7,384 nt of DNA from Vulcanimicrobiota bacterium (lineage in GTDB: Bacteria; Eremiobacterota; Eremiobacteria; Baltobacterales; Baltobacteraceae), in the NCBI GenBank assembly GCA_028287545.1, contig JAQBPL010000052.1, forward strand, positions 1 to 7,384. The letters are read 5' to 3'. The position numbers and the translations under genes were made by a program. The notes beneath the pieces are model-generated. The model worked only from the letters and a program-made list of their open reading frames with translations. It was not told where the DNA came from and did no database searches. This document shows, piece by piece, positions 1 to 4,383 of this stretch. Every line of letters starts with the position of its first letter. The stretch's first letter is position 1.

Positions 1-186
1 GCCGTTCTGCTCCTCGGCGACGAGGTGACGATCGATGCGCTTGCCGAGCACGCTATCCCAGAGGCGCACGTACCGCTCGGCGTAGCGCCGCTTGGGCTCG
101 ACGAGGATGCGGACGAAGCGATCGCCCCGTGCGCGCGCCGCTTGCGCGAGCTCGTACGCCTCGAGCAGCAGCGTCGCGGCGGCCAC
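1..186 (-). CDS. Hypothetical protein, partial (C-terminus beyond left edge)
   Basis: An open frame of 62 codons runs off the left edge. It starts at a GTG (186-184) that shares one base with the TAG stop of the preceding gene (TAGTG), the coupling style used throughout this block. The visible part is helical and basic: VAAATLLLEAYELAQ, then several Arg/Lys-rich turns, ending RHLVAEEQNG. Codon use (GCG, CTC, CGC, GTC) matches the confident neighbours. There is no clear Shine-Dalgarno site and the frame stays open a little upstream, so the exact start is uncertain. I do not recognise the family. Lying after the HTH/terminase-like and Prp-like genes, it may belong to the packaging or head region, but that is inference from position only. 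Confidence 0.6.
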   Translation of the reverse strand, partial: MAAATLLLEAYELAQAARARGDRFVRILVEPKRRYAERYVRLWDSVLGKRIDRHLVAEEQNG

Positions 187-824
187 TACCGAGTAACGAG
201 ACGCGGAATCTGGATGACGGGCGCACGGACCGTGCCAGTCTCGACCGACTCGGCGAACCCGCCGTTGACGCGATCGTCCTCGGGCGGCATCACGCCTTCC
301 GCGATGAGCGACTCGGCCGCGTCGAGCTTCTGCCGGTTGTCCGAGAACAGCATCGCGCCGGGACAGGTCTTGTCGATGCCGGCAAACGCGGCCATCAGGC
401 CCACGATCGCGCGGCGAGCTTCGAGCGAGTCCTCGAGGTGGACGTGATAGCGCGGAATCTCGGGATCGAAGTCGACGGGGCGGTCGAGCAGCTTAAGCAT
501 GCCGGCCACGTTGGCGAACGTCTGGACCGCGGCCGAGATCGCGACGCACGCCGCTTTGTTCGACGCGTGCCCGTAGACGATCACGTCGCGGTCGGTGACG
601 ATGACCTTCGTATGCAGCAGCTGCGTCACGGTGTCTTGCGTCGGGGCGTCAGGTGCGATGTCTTCAGCGGGCGCCGTCGTGGTGAGGGTTAAGCGGCACT
701 CGTTGCACGCATGAACCGTCGCAGCGAACGGCGGGCCATCGTTTTCGACCACGCGCGGCTCGTGTTTCACGACCGTCATCGGCTCGAAGCATTTCGGGCA
801 CGCGAGGGCCTCAGGCTGATTCAC
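186..824 (-). CDS. Zinc ribbon fused to Prp-like (DUF464) cysteine protease
   Basis: A 212 aa protein starting at a GTG that overlaps the end of the previous gene, with GAGAGAGA just upstream. Residues 9-43 form a four-Cys zinc ribbon (C9-x2-C12, C40-x2-C43). After a Pro/Asp-rich linker, residues about 70-160 resemble the Prp ribosomal-processing cysteine protease family: GHA at 85-87 (candidate catalytic His86), then Cys93 in AACVAISAAVQT, an Asn at 105, a mid-domain strand region, and a C-terminal helix GLMAAFAGI followed by CPGAM. Known Prp proteins trim bacterial ribosomal protein L27, and in staphylococci also process phage scaffold and capsid proteins. Here the His-Cys loop is shorter (7 residues, against about 12 in the S. 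aureus enzyme as I recall it). A role as prohead protease is inferred from the terminase-like neighbour. The zinc ribbon could confer binding specificity. Recognition is by eye, so the fold is moderately sure and the activity less so. Confidence 0.65.
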   Translation of the reverse strand: MNQPEALACPKCFEPMTVVKHEPRVVENDGPPFAATVHACNECRLTLTTTAPAEDIAPDAPTQDTVTQLLHTKVIVTDRDVIVYGHASNKAACVAISAAVQTFANVAGMLKLLDRPVDFDPEIPRYHVHLEDSLEARRAIVGLMAAFAGIDKTCPGAMLFSDNRQKLDAAESLIAEGVMPPEDDRVNGGFAESVETGTVRAPVIQIPRLVTR

Positions 825-1347
825 TCTTGATCTCTCTCCCGTTGTTGTCCACCGCGATGCGCAGCGGCTCGAGCCGGCGCTGGGTGATCTTGATCTCGTT
901 GTCGATCTCGTCGTCGGCGTCATCAGCCGCCACGAAGTCGGACGGCTGGCCCGGGACCGTACCGGTCACGATGCGCCGCGTGAGCACGACGCGCTGGCCG
1001 GCGGCGACGAGGCGCGAGGCCGCCATGATGTAGTCGCCCGGGTCCTTGATCTTTTCGAGTTTCTTCTTGCCGTTCTCGACGAGCGCTTGGAGCGAATCCG
1101 TGAACGCGCGGTCGCTCTGTTGGCGCTCGGCGTTCGCCTTCGCTACGGCGTCGCGGGCTGCGTCCTCCGCGACTTTGCCACCCTGGGTGGTGTTGCGGTG
1201 GCGTTCGGCTGTCCAGCCCTCGCTAGAGGCGCGCTTCTTGATCGTGGTGACGTCGACGCTGAACTCGGTCGCGCACTTCTGAGCGGAGTAGCCCTTGACC
1301 ACGTACGCGGTGCGTATCGCGATCCAGTTCGCTTTGGTGCGTGGCAT
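811..1347 (-). CDS. HTH protein resembling a phage small terminase subunit
   Basis: A 178 aa protein. Residues 6-48 look like a helix-turn-helix of the kind found at the N-terminus of small terminase subunits and related phage DNA-binding proteins: NWIAIRTAYVVKGYSAQKC, then FSVDVTTIKKRASSEGW as the turn and recognition helix. Residues about 55-125 are Ala/Lys/Glu-rich and probably a long helical oligomerisation region. The tail is acidic (DDADDEIDNE) and then basic. Small terminases bind the phage packaging site and load the motor, but no large subunit is visible here. The chosen ATG (1347) has only a GAG seven bases away. The stronger GGAGGAG (1370-1364) lies 16 bases upstream, better placed for an out-of-frame ATG at 1354. 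The 3' end overlaps the Prp-like gene by 14 bases. It could instead be a regulator. Confidence 0.75.
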   Translation of the reverse strand: MPRTKANWIAIRTAYVVKGYSAQKCATEFSVDVTTIKKRASSEGWTAERHRNTTQGGKVAEDAARDAVAKANAERQQSDRAFTDSLQALVENGKKKLEKIKDPGDYIMAASRLVAAGQRVVLTRRIVTGTVPGQPSDFVAADDADDEIDNEIKITQRRLEPLRIAVDNNGREIKSESA

Positions 1348-1405
1348 CGGACATCTCGTCTCGCTCCTCCGTTGGGCATCGCGCCCGTGCGGAGGGTGTG
1401 CTGGC

Positions 1406-1621
1406 TTACTCGGGGTCGCGCAGTGTGCGCGTGTAGCGCTCGACCGGCTTCATGCCCCACGTGGGAAGCGCGGCGGCGTCGATGCGCGGGCGGCGCTGCA
1501 TCGGTGGTCGGGCGAGGTAGTCGATCTTGTCGGTGTCCGCGTCCATCGTGAGCGCGGCGTTGATGCGCTCGAGGTCCTCGGCCGTTAAGGCGGTGACGGT
1601 CGGCTGCGCGTTACGGGCGAT
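1406..1621 (-). CDS. 71 aa hypothetical protein with apparent ATC start
   Basis: The frame encodes a sensible protein ending LPTWGMKPVERYTRTLRDPE with GC-rich codon use, preceded by LTAEDLERINAAL. No ATG, GTG or TTG lies in frame until far inside the upstream lipoprotein gene, where this frame turns into Arg/His-rich nonsense. The only well placed ribosome site is AGGGAG (1634-1629), overlapping the upstream stop TAG. Exactly seven bases later comes ATC (1621-1619), in frame. I therefore take ATC as a non-canonical start; a sequencing or real substitution of ATG is the alternative. An ATG at residue 26 has no ribosome site. Function is unknown. Cys is absent and the protein is charged and soluble. 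It sits between the lipoprotein and HTH/terminase-like genes. Confidence 0.55.
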   Translation of the reverse strand: MARNAQPTVTALTAEDLERINAALTMDADTDKIDYLARPPMQRRPRIDAAALPTWGMKPVERYTRTLRDPE

Positions 1622-1632
1622 GGTCGTGCTCC

Positions 1633-1968
1633 CTACGAAGGCGCTTCGAACGACGCCGACTTGCCCGTCGACGGGTTCGTGACGGTGACGACGTGCGTCT
1701 TGGTGTTGAGCGAGCTCGTGACGTTCGACGCGGCACCGATGCGCGCGACGGACTGTGAGGTCACTACTCCGTTCGTGAACGGCGCCACGATGCCGACCAC
1801 GGCCGCGACGTCGGGCGGAATCGCGATCGGCGGAAGCGTGACGCCGTCGACGGTGCACGTTGCGGTAACGGCGGCCTGGCTGATCGCGCACGCCACCGTG
1901 GTGGGTGGCGCTTTGCACGCGACGGCGCCGAGCGGAAGAAGCGCGAGCGCGAGAACGAGGTGCCGCAT
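1633..1968 (-). CDS. Small predicted lipoprotein
   Basis: A 111 aa protein with a textbook start: AGGAG (1980-1976), seven bases, then ATG. Its N-terminus is a short basic MRH, a hydrophobic LVLALALLPLG and the lipobox-like AVAC, so the mature protein should begin at Cys19 and be lipid-anchored outside the cytoplasmic membrane. The mature part has two more cysteines, is rich in Ala, Val and Thr, and reads like beta structure (PPIAIPPDVAAVVGIVAP and later THVVTVTNPSTGK). In a phage, a small lipoprotein beside small membrane proteins could be an outer spanin or superinfection-exclusion factor. It lacks the Pro-rich look of classic Rz1 proteins, so I only propose an envelope role. Upstream in-frame codons extend further but are unlikely because they would bury the signal sequence. 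Confidence 0.85.
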   Translation of the reverse strand: MRHLVLALALLPLGAVACKAPPTTVACAISQAAVTATCTVDGVTLPPIAIPPDVAAVVGIVAPFTNGVVTSQSVARIGAASNVTSSLNTKTHVVTVTNPSTGKSASFEAPS

Positions 1969-2000
1969 TGAGTTGCTCCTACGGTGCGAGTGAGAGCGCG

Positions 2001-2132
2001 TCACGCAGATTTGCGACGATCGCGCGAGAGATAGGCGAACAGCCAGCAGCCGAACGACCAACCGAAGCCCACGACCGCGGCGGCGAGAGCCAGTGCGGCG
2101 TAGGTGAGCGGTCCGGCAATGTGTTCGGGCAT
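2001..2132 (-). CDS. 43 aa single-pass membrane protein
   Basis: The gene starts at an ATG sharing its A with the TGA of the 18-codon ORF upstream, with GAGG (2143-2140) seven bases before it. After MPEHIAGPLT comes one hydrophobic stretch (residues about 10-36, with Trp, Phe, Gly and one Cys), then a basic tail SRDRRKSA, which predicts a cytoplasmic C-terminus. The next gene downstream is the lipoprotein, so the pair may form an envelope or lysis module. Small size and one membrane segment are compatible with a pinholin-like or other membrane-disturbing protein, but no family is recognised. The ribosome site can pair with an upstream A-rich arm (see the hairpin entry), so its translation may depend on reading of the tiny ORF before it. 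Confidence 0.75.
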   Translation of the reverse strand: MPEHIAGPLTYAALALAAAVVGFGWSFGCWLFAYLSRDRRKSA

Positions 2133-2188
2133 CAAAAAACCTCGGTTTGGAGTTTTTCGAGTCTCAGCGTCTGTTTTTCGAGACTCAT
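2132..2188 (-). CDS. 18 aa heptad-repeat peptide / possible leader peptide
   Basis: A tiny ORF fits exactly between two genes. Its ATG overlaps the upstream stop (ATGA) and its TGA overlaps the downstream start (TGATG). It encodes MSLEKQTLRLEKLQTEVF. The peptide is a tandem seven-residue repeat (SLEKQTL / RLEKLQT) with Leu at 3, 8, 10 and 13, consistent with an amphipathic helix or short coiled coil. The DNA repeat is 21 bases long, with 13 of 14 core bases identical. The ribosome site of the next gene lies within its last codons. It may be a real micropeptide, or mainly a device that makes translation of the membrane protein depend on ribosome passage. No strong Shine-Dalgarno site precedes it; re-initiation from the upstream gene is likely. 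Confidence 0.5.
   Translation of the reverse strand: MSLEKQTLRLEKLQTEVF
2134..2158 (-). promoter_or_regulatory. RNA hairpin covering the ribosome site of the 43 aa membrane gene
   Basis: In the leftward transcript GAAAAACTCC (2158-2149) can pair with GAGGTTTTTT (2143-2134) across the loop AAACC, with one mismatch and wobble pairs. The right arm contains the GAGG ribosome site of the next gene. A ribosome finishing the 18-codon ORF would melt it. This is read by eye; no folding energy was computed. Confidence 0.4.
2152..2186 (-). repeat. 21-base-period tandem repeat with inverted GAGTCTC/GAGACTC
   Basis: GAGTCTCGAAAAAC (2186-2173) recurs as GAGACTCGAAAAAC (2165-2152), 13 of 14 bases identical, offset by exactly 21 bases, which is one coiled-coil heptad. 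GAGTCTC and GAGACTC are also perfect inverted repeats and could form a 7-bp stem with a 14-base loop immediately before the hairpin covering the downstream ribosome site. Confidence 0.8.
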
Positions 2189-2532
2189 TCTTGCGCGCTC
2201 GGAGGATTAGACAATGAATTGACCGCGAGCGGATCGGCCGGCATCGTGAAGACACCTGCGCAATGCGGGCACATGATCGGGCGAACGTAGCCGCGCGGGT
2301 GGCGTGCATGCATCGTAGGCGGTCCGTCATCGTACTGCACCGTGACAGCGCGCGGCCGTTTGCGGTGGGCGTCCGCGATGTGAAGTTTGCCCGCATAGAG
2401 CCGGACGGCGTCTATCTTGCGGTCCGGGTACGCGAGCACATGGGCAGCGGCGGGGTCGCGGATCAGCGGATCGGCGTAGACGCGGCGCAGTGCTGCGAGC
2501 TCGTCGTCGCGCCAGAAGCGGCCGTGTGCCAT
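2185..2532 (-). CDS. SANT/Myb-like HTH protein with CxxC
   Basis: A 115 aa protein starting at ATG with AAAGAGAA a few bases upstream. Residues 6-52 read as a three-helix SANT-like DNA-binding unit common in phage proteins: FWRDDELAALRRVYADP, a middle helix PAAAHVLAYPD, and a recognition helix IDAVRLYAGKLHIA. A basic linker (RKRPRA) and a segment rich in His/Arg follow, then a single C-x2-C at about 89-92 (MCPHCAGVF), which would need partners from another chain or His residues nearby to hold zinc. The gene's first 70 bases lie inside the end of the C2H2-like gene, in another frame. It is probably a DNA-binding regulator or nuclease accessory; target unknown. Its stop overlaps the start of the 18-codon ORF. 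Confidence 0.75.
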   Translation of the reverse strand: MAHGRFWRDDELAALRRVYADPLIRDPAAAHVLAYPDRKIDAVRLYAGKLHIADAHRKRPRAVTVQYDDGPPTMHARHPRGYVRPIMCPHCAGVFTMPADPLAVNSLSNPPSAQE

Positions 2533-2654
2533 CCGTTCTCTTTCTCGACGTGGGATTCGAGGATCGCGCCGTCGCGGAAGTGGAGGCCGCAGTGGCAGAC
2601 GTGGAGCGACGACATGCCTTCGAGTTCGAGCACGAACGAACGGCCGTGCGTCAC
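2463..2654 (-). CDS. 63 aa C2H2-like zinc finger protein
   Basis: Starts at a GTG that overlaps the upstream TGA (GTGA). Residues 20-43 follow the classical C2H2 spacing closely: Cys20-x-Cys22-x3-Phe26-x5-Leu32-x2-His35-x7-His43. It departs from the eukaryotic-type consensus in having one residue between the cysteines and seven between the histidines. The core Phe and Leu positions are kept, so a zinc-bound beta-beta-alpha finger is plausible. The last 23 residues are read through the first 70 bases of the next gene in another frame and are low in complexity (ASGATTSS), suggesting that an earlier stop was lost. ATG14 is a possible alternative start but its ribosome site would be too close. 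DNA or RNA binding is inferred. Confidence 0.65.
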   Translation of the reverse strand: MTHGRSFVLELEGMSSLHVCHCGLHFRDGAILESHVEKENGWHTAASGATTSSQHCAASTPIR

Positions 2655-2764
2655 CGGTGATGCGCCGTCAGCGCCGTCAAGAACGCCATCGCGAAGCAGG
2701 CACAGGCGACCACGAAGAACGCGAGCGCGACATCGAGCCACGCCTGCTCCAACGAGGGCTTCAC
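2651..2764 (-). CDS. 37 aa single-pass membrane protein
   Basis: A small frame starting at GTG, overlapping the stop of the upstream gene (GTGA at 2764-2761) and ending in a GTGA overlap with the C2H2-like gene. The sequence starts MKPSLEQAWLDVALAFF and continues through VVACACFAMAFLTALTA to a basic HHR end. Residues about 10-34 form one strongly hydrophobic segment with two cysteines. It is coupled at both ends, which supports translation although no independent ribosome site is evident. Function is unknown. Small membrane peptides of this kind in phages act as lysis, exclusion or membrane-stress proteins, but nothing here selects among these. Confidence 0.65.
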   Translation of the reverse strand: MKPSLEQAWLDVALAFFVVACACFAMAFLTALTAHHR

Positions 2765-2996
2765 GTCTTCGGCGCTGTCTCTTGCGCGATCGTCGCGGCG
2801 GCGATCAGCGGCGCGTTCTGCCGGCTGAAGTAATTCGCGAGGAAGCAGATTCCTGAAGCCGCGCCCCGTACACGGTCGTGACGATCGCCGGGTTATCGCC
2901 TGCGAGATCGACTTCCGTCGCTTCGAGGAACGACACCGCAGCGTGCGCGTCGCAGTGGATCCGGTCGTCGTCCATGTGCATCGAATCGTCGTGCAT
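2761..2996 (-). pseudogene. Small gene interrupted by a 1-base frameshift (or programmed -1 shift)
   Basis: The first half is read from ATG 2996 (GGAAG eight bases upstream; TGATG overlap with the previous stop): it includes HAAVSFLEATEVDLAGDNPA and IVTTVYG. After the C4/G4 run at 2864-2867, this frame turns to unusual codons and stops at 2805. The -1 frame is then open with normal GC-rich codons, reading GICFLANYFSRQNAPLIAAA and ending TAPKT at 2761. That second part has no ATG, GTG or TTG start. Adding one G to the run gives a seamless protein of about 78 aa (VYG-GAASGICFLANYF). Its stop would then make the usual GTGA overlap with the next gene. The likely causes are a sequencing indel, a real mutation, or regulated slippage. 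The first half is acidic and His-rich; the family is unknown. Confidence 0.6.
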
Positions 2997-3079
2997 CAGT
3001 GACACTTCCGCTTGCCCGCGCATGCCGGCGGGAATCCGAGATGACGCTTGATGTAGAGTTTGCAGTCCGCGCAGAGCAT
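2996..3079 (-). CDS. 27 aa Cys-rich peptide, possible zinc knuckle
   Basis: A short frame starting at an ATG within a TGATG overlap and ending in another TGATG overlap with the next gene. It encodes MLCADCKLYIKRHLGFPPAC followed by AGKRKCH. Four cysteines (3, 6, 20, 26) plus His13 and His27 fit a small zinc-binding fold of C-x2-C ... C-x5-C type, and the rest is basic, suggesting nucleic-acid binding. It has typical codon choice and sits in a continuous coupled chain, which is why I believe it despite its size. The ribosome site is weak (GATGGGC), so re-initiation after the previous ORF is likely. No family is recognised. Confidence 0.6.
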   Translation of the reverse strand: MLCADCKLYIKRHLGFPPACAGKRKCH

Positions 3080-3117
3080 CAGGCGCCCATCGTGTCGAGC
3101 GAAAGGCCGATGATCAT
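3079..3117 (-). CDS. 12 aa ORF bridging two genes (uncertain)
   Basis: ATG at 3117 overlaps the stop of the 96 aa gene (ATGA), and the TGA at 3081-3079 overlaps the ATG of the 27 aa Cys peptide (TGATG). It would encode MIIGLSLDTMGA. GAG lies five bases upstream. The perfect fit between two coupled genes suggests it may be translated, perhaps only to carry ribosomes to the next start. It may equally be chance: the frame is short and has no repeat or motif. Confidence 0.3.
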   Translation of the reverse strand: MIIGLSLDTMGA

Positions 3118-3404
3118 GCGATCTCGATATTCTGAAGCCTTTCGGCCCAGGCTTTCGATATCGCAACTTCTAACGCGATCGCCTCTTTGAGCATCGCTCG
3201 GAAGATCGTCGATGCTTCGGCGTTGATCGTGGCGTTCTGCTCATCGGTCAGCCCGGAGTAACTCACCGAACCGATGAGGCTGTAGAAGCCGGTCGTATTG
3301 GCGCTGCGGATTTCGGTGATGTACCGTTCTGCATCCTCGATAGCGCGCTTGCACGCGAGCGCGCGGCAAACGAGAAAGCGTGAGTCTAAGATTTTGTCCA
3401 TCAT
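3114..3404 (-). CDS. 96 aa helical hypothetical protein
   Basis: Begins at a double ATG (3404 and 3401) one base after the upstream stop. The protein looks mainly helical: residues 1-36 (MMDKILDSRFLVCRALACKR and onward to an IEDAERYITEI stretch), a central Gly/Ser/Tyr-rich turn (TTGFYSLIGSVSYSG), then residues 52-96 with repeated Ala/Glu/Ile. Cys13 and Cys18 are the only cysteines. Base and codon use are visibly more A+T-rich than the neighbours (TTA, TCT, ACA and similar codons appear), suggesting a different or more recent origin. No signal peptide, membrane segment or known motif is seen. Soluble and possibly oligomeric; function unknown. Confidence 0.8.
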   Translation of the reverse strand: MMDKILDSRFLVCRALACKRAIEDAERYITEIRSANTTGFYSLIGSVSYSGLTDEQNATINAEASTIFRAMLKEAIALEVAISKAWAERLQNIEIA

Positions 3405-3405
3405 T

Positions 3406-3702
3406 TCAAAAGCGCTCGCGTTCCCAGCGTGCGCGAAACCAGGCGTTCACGCAATGGAGCGTCGCCACTCCGGTGGTCGAGTCCAGCATAAAACTGCGAC
3501 GGTCGCCGCCGTCGATGAATAGTATGTGGCCGCGGAGGGTGGCGTGCTCCGGGCGCGGCGTCGCGGCGTCGCCCGCGATGCGGCACGCAGCTGCGATCGC
3601 GGCGGGAGCGCCGTTCGTCACCGGCGGCGGCGAGTACGAACCCGCATCAGCGGCCGAGACTGCGAATGCGACGATCGCCGTCGCGAGCAGAAGCCGATTC
3701 AC
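3406..3702 (-). CDS. 98 aa secreted hypothetical protein
   Basis: I start this at GTG 3702, which overlaps the TGA of the upstream gene (GTGA). That puts a clean signal peptide at the very N-terminus: MNRLLLATAIVAFAVSAADA with probable cleavage after ADA and before GSYS. An upstream in-frame start would put charged residues before it. The mature chain of about 78 aa contains SPPPVTNGAPAAIAAACRI, a strand-rich middle (HILFIDGGDRRSFML) and LHCVNAWF near the end. It therefore has one pair of cysteines that could form a disulfide outside the cytoplasm. Basic C-terminus (RARWERERF). Function unknown; a periplasmic or surface role in a phage context (exclusion, lysis control) is inference. Confidence 0.75.
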   Translation of the reverse strand: MNRLLLATAIVAFAVSAADAGSYSPPPVTNGAPAAIAAACRIAGDAATPRPEHATLRGHILFIDGGDRRSFMLDSTTGVATLHCVNAWFRARWERERF

Positions 3703-4013
3703 TCGCGCGTCCGACCGTGCGTCGTGCGGATGATAGCGTTGCATAGATCGACGACCCGCTTCCCCTCATTGTCGGCGAACGTCGTCGCTTTGAGCCGCCC
3801 GAGCACTTCGTCGAGCATGTCGACGACGAGCGGCGGCTGATCTTCGGCCACGTAGAGCGCCCGCAGCCCGTACCGCTCCATGCAGTCGTCGGGAATGATG
3901 ATCGCTTCCGCCATGTTGGAGACGCGGCGGAACGTGTGGAGGCCGTTCTCGTGGCCCTTCCAGCGATAGACTTCGCCCTGCTTATCGACGACGAGTCCGG
4001 TGTCGGAGATCAT
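3699..4013 (-). CDS. 104 aa hypothetical protein
   Basis: ATG overlaps the stop of the upstream HTH gene (ATGA), and the 3' end overlaps the secreted-protein gene (GTGA). The protein is soluble with mixed structure: an N-terminal strand-like part (DTGLVVDKQGEVYRW, FRRVSNMAEAIIIP), a short central segment with Cys44 (DDCMERYGLRALYVA), and a helical C-terminal half (LVVDMLDEVLGRLKATTF, VVDLCNAIIR). No signal, membrane segment or metal motif. No ribosome site is evident, so translation is probably coupled to the upstream gene. I do not recognise the family. Confidence 0.8.
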   Translation of the reverse strand: MISDTGLVVDKQGEVYRWKGHENGLHTFRRVSNMAEAIIIPDDCMERYGLRALYVAEDQPPLVVDMLDEVLGRLKATTFADNEGKRVVDLCNAIIRTTHGRTRE

Positions 4014-4279
4014 GCGGTTGCGAGCAGCGCGGCGCCGCCGTTGAGCAAGCGAACCTGCTCGGCCACGAAGGCGCGGTCGGCCTCAAGCTTGGCGGCACGG
4101 AACCGAGCGGCGAAGACCACGAACGGCTCGATCCCGCGGTCGCCGTACTCAAGCCAGAGGTAGAGGGTGCTGGTCGGAATCGCCGACTTCGCCGCGGCGG
4201 CCTCGATGGTGTCGCCGGCCGCGCGGGCGTCGATGAGTTGAAGGCCCACCTCGGCCGTGAAGCGCGTCGTGCGGCTCAT
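4010..4279 (-). CDS. 89 aa HTH protein of small-terminase/transposase-like type
   Basis: Starts at ATG 4279 (MSRTTRFTAEVG). Residues 6-45 give a helix-turn-helix: FTAEVGLQLIDARAAGDTIE, then AAAKSAIPTSTLYLWLEYG with the STLYLWL recognition helix. This is followed by FVVFAARFRAAKLEADRAF, the layout seen in short phage HTH proteins that precede or form small terminase subunits. Upstream in-frame codons lack coding character. No good ribosome site is seen. A TTGACA-type promoter lies 75-104 bases upstream, so this is probably the first gene of the main leftward transcript. Role: DNA binding, either packaging-related or regulatory. It is one of three DNA-binding HTH-type proteins in the block. Confidence 0.75.
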   Translation of the reverse strand: MSRTTRFTAEVGLQLIDARAAGDTIEAAAAKSAIPTSTLYLWLEYGDRGIEPFVVFAARFRAAKLEADRAFVAEQVRLLNGGAALLATA

Positions 4280-4353
4280 CGCGAGGCCGCCGTTACTGGA
4301 GCCGTCGTGGAGTCTCGTCGCGGCTCTTTGAAGGGACCTTGGGCGCGCAACGG

Positions 4354-4383
4354 ACGATAGCAGACCGACCCTGCGGGTGTCAA
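4354..4383 (-). promoter_or_regulatory. Second leftward promoter, overlapping the GIY-YIG stop codon
   Basis: TTGACA (4383-4378, perfect -35) and TATCGT (4359-4354, 4 of 6 to consensus) are separated by 18 bases. The -35 includes the TGA stop of the endonuclease gene. Transcription would start near 4347, giving a leader of about 68 bases before the HTH gene. An ACCC-GCA-GGGT inverted repeat lies in the spacer. Confidence 0.55.
4368..4378. promoter_or_regulatory. Operator-like inverted repeat in the second leftward promoter
   Basis: ACCCTGCGGGT has ACCC/GGGT arms around three bases and abuts the -35 in the promoter spacer. It resembles a shortened version of the 16-bp palindrome in the switch region (TACCCGAATTCGGGTA). 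It may be a weaker site for the same protein, but an 11-bp match of this kind can arise by chance. Confidence 0.3.

Noticed and set aside
129..692. Plus-strand open frame at the left edge
   Set aside because: Antisense to the zinc ribbon/Prp-like gene, with Arg/Val/Asp-rich shadow composition.
1352..1354. Out-of-frame ATG at 1354 as start of another gene, since GGAGGAG is better spaced for it
   Set aside because: The resulting short frame is Arg/His-rich and runs through the HTH of the terminase-like gene; it is more likely a shadow, though the weak start of that gene is real.
2134..2158. Hairpin with T-run as an intrinsic terminator
   Set aside because: The T-run is itself the stem's right arm and the G/C part of the stem is only a few pairs; the genes on both sides are coupled.
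2218..2246. TTGACC-N17-CATCGT as a plus-strand promoter
   Set aside because: It lies antisense inside the SANT-like gene, with a poor -10 and no rightward gene downstream.
2263..2856. Long plus-strand open frame (197 codons) across the left block
   Set aside because: It is antisense to four coupled minus-strand genes, its product is Arg/Pro/Ser-rich, and it has no ribosome site. Such shadows are expected in GC-rich DNA.
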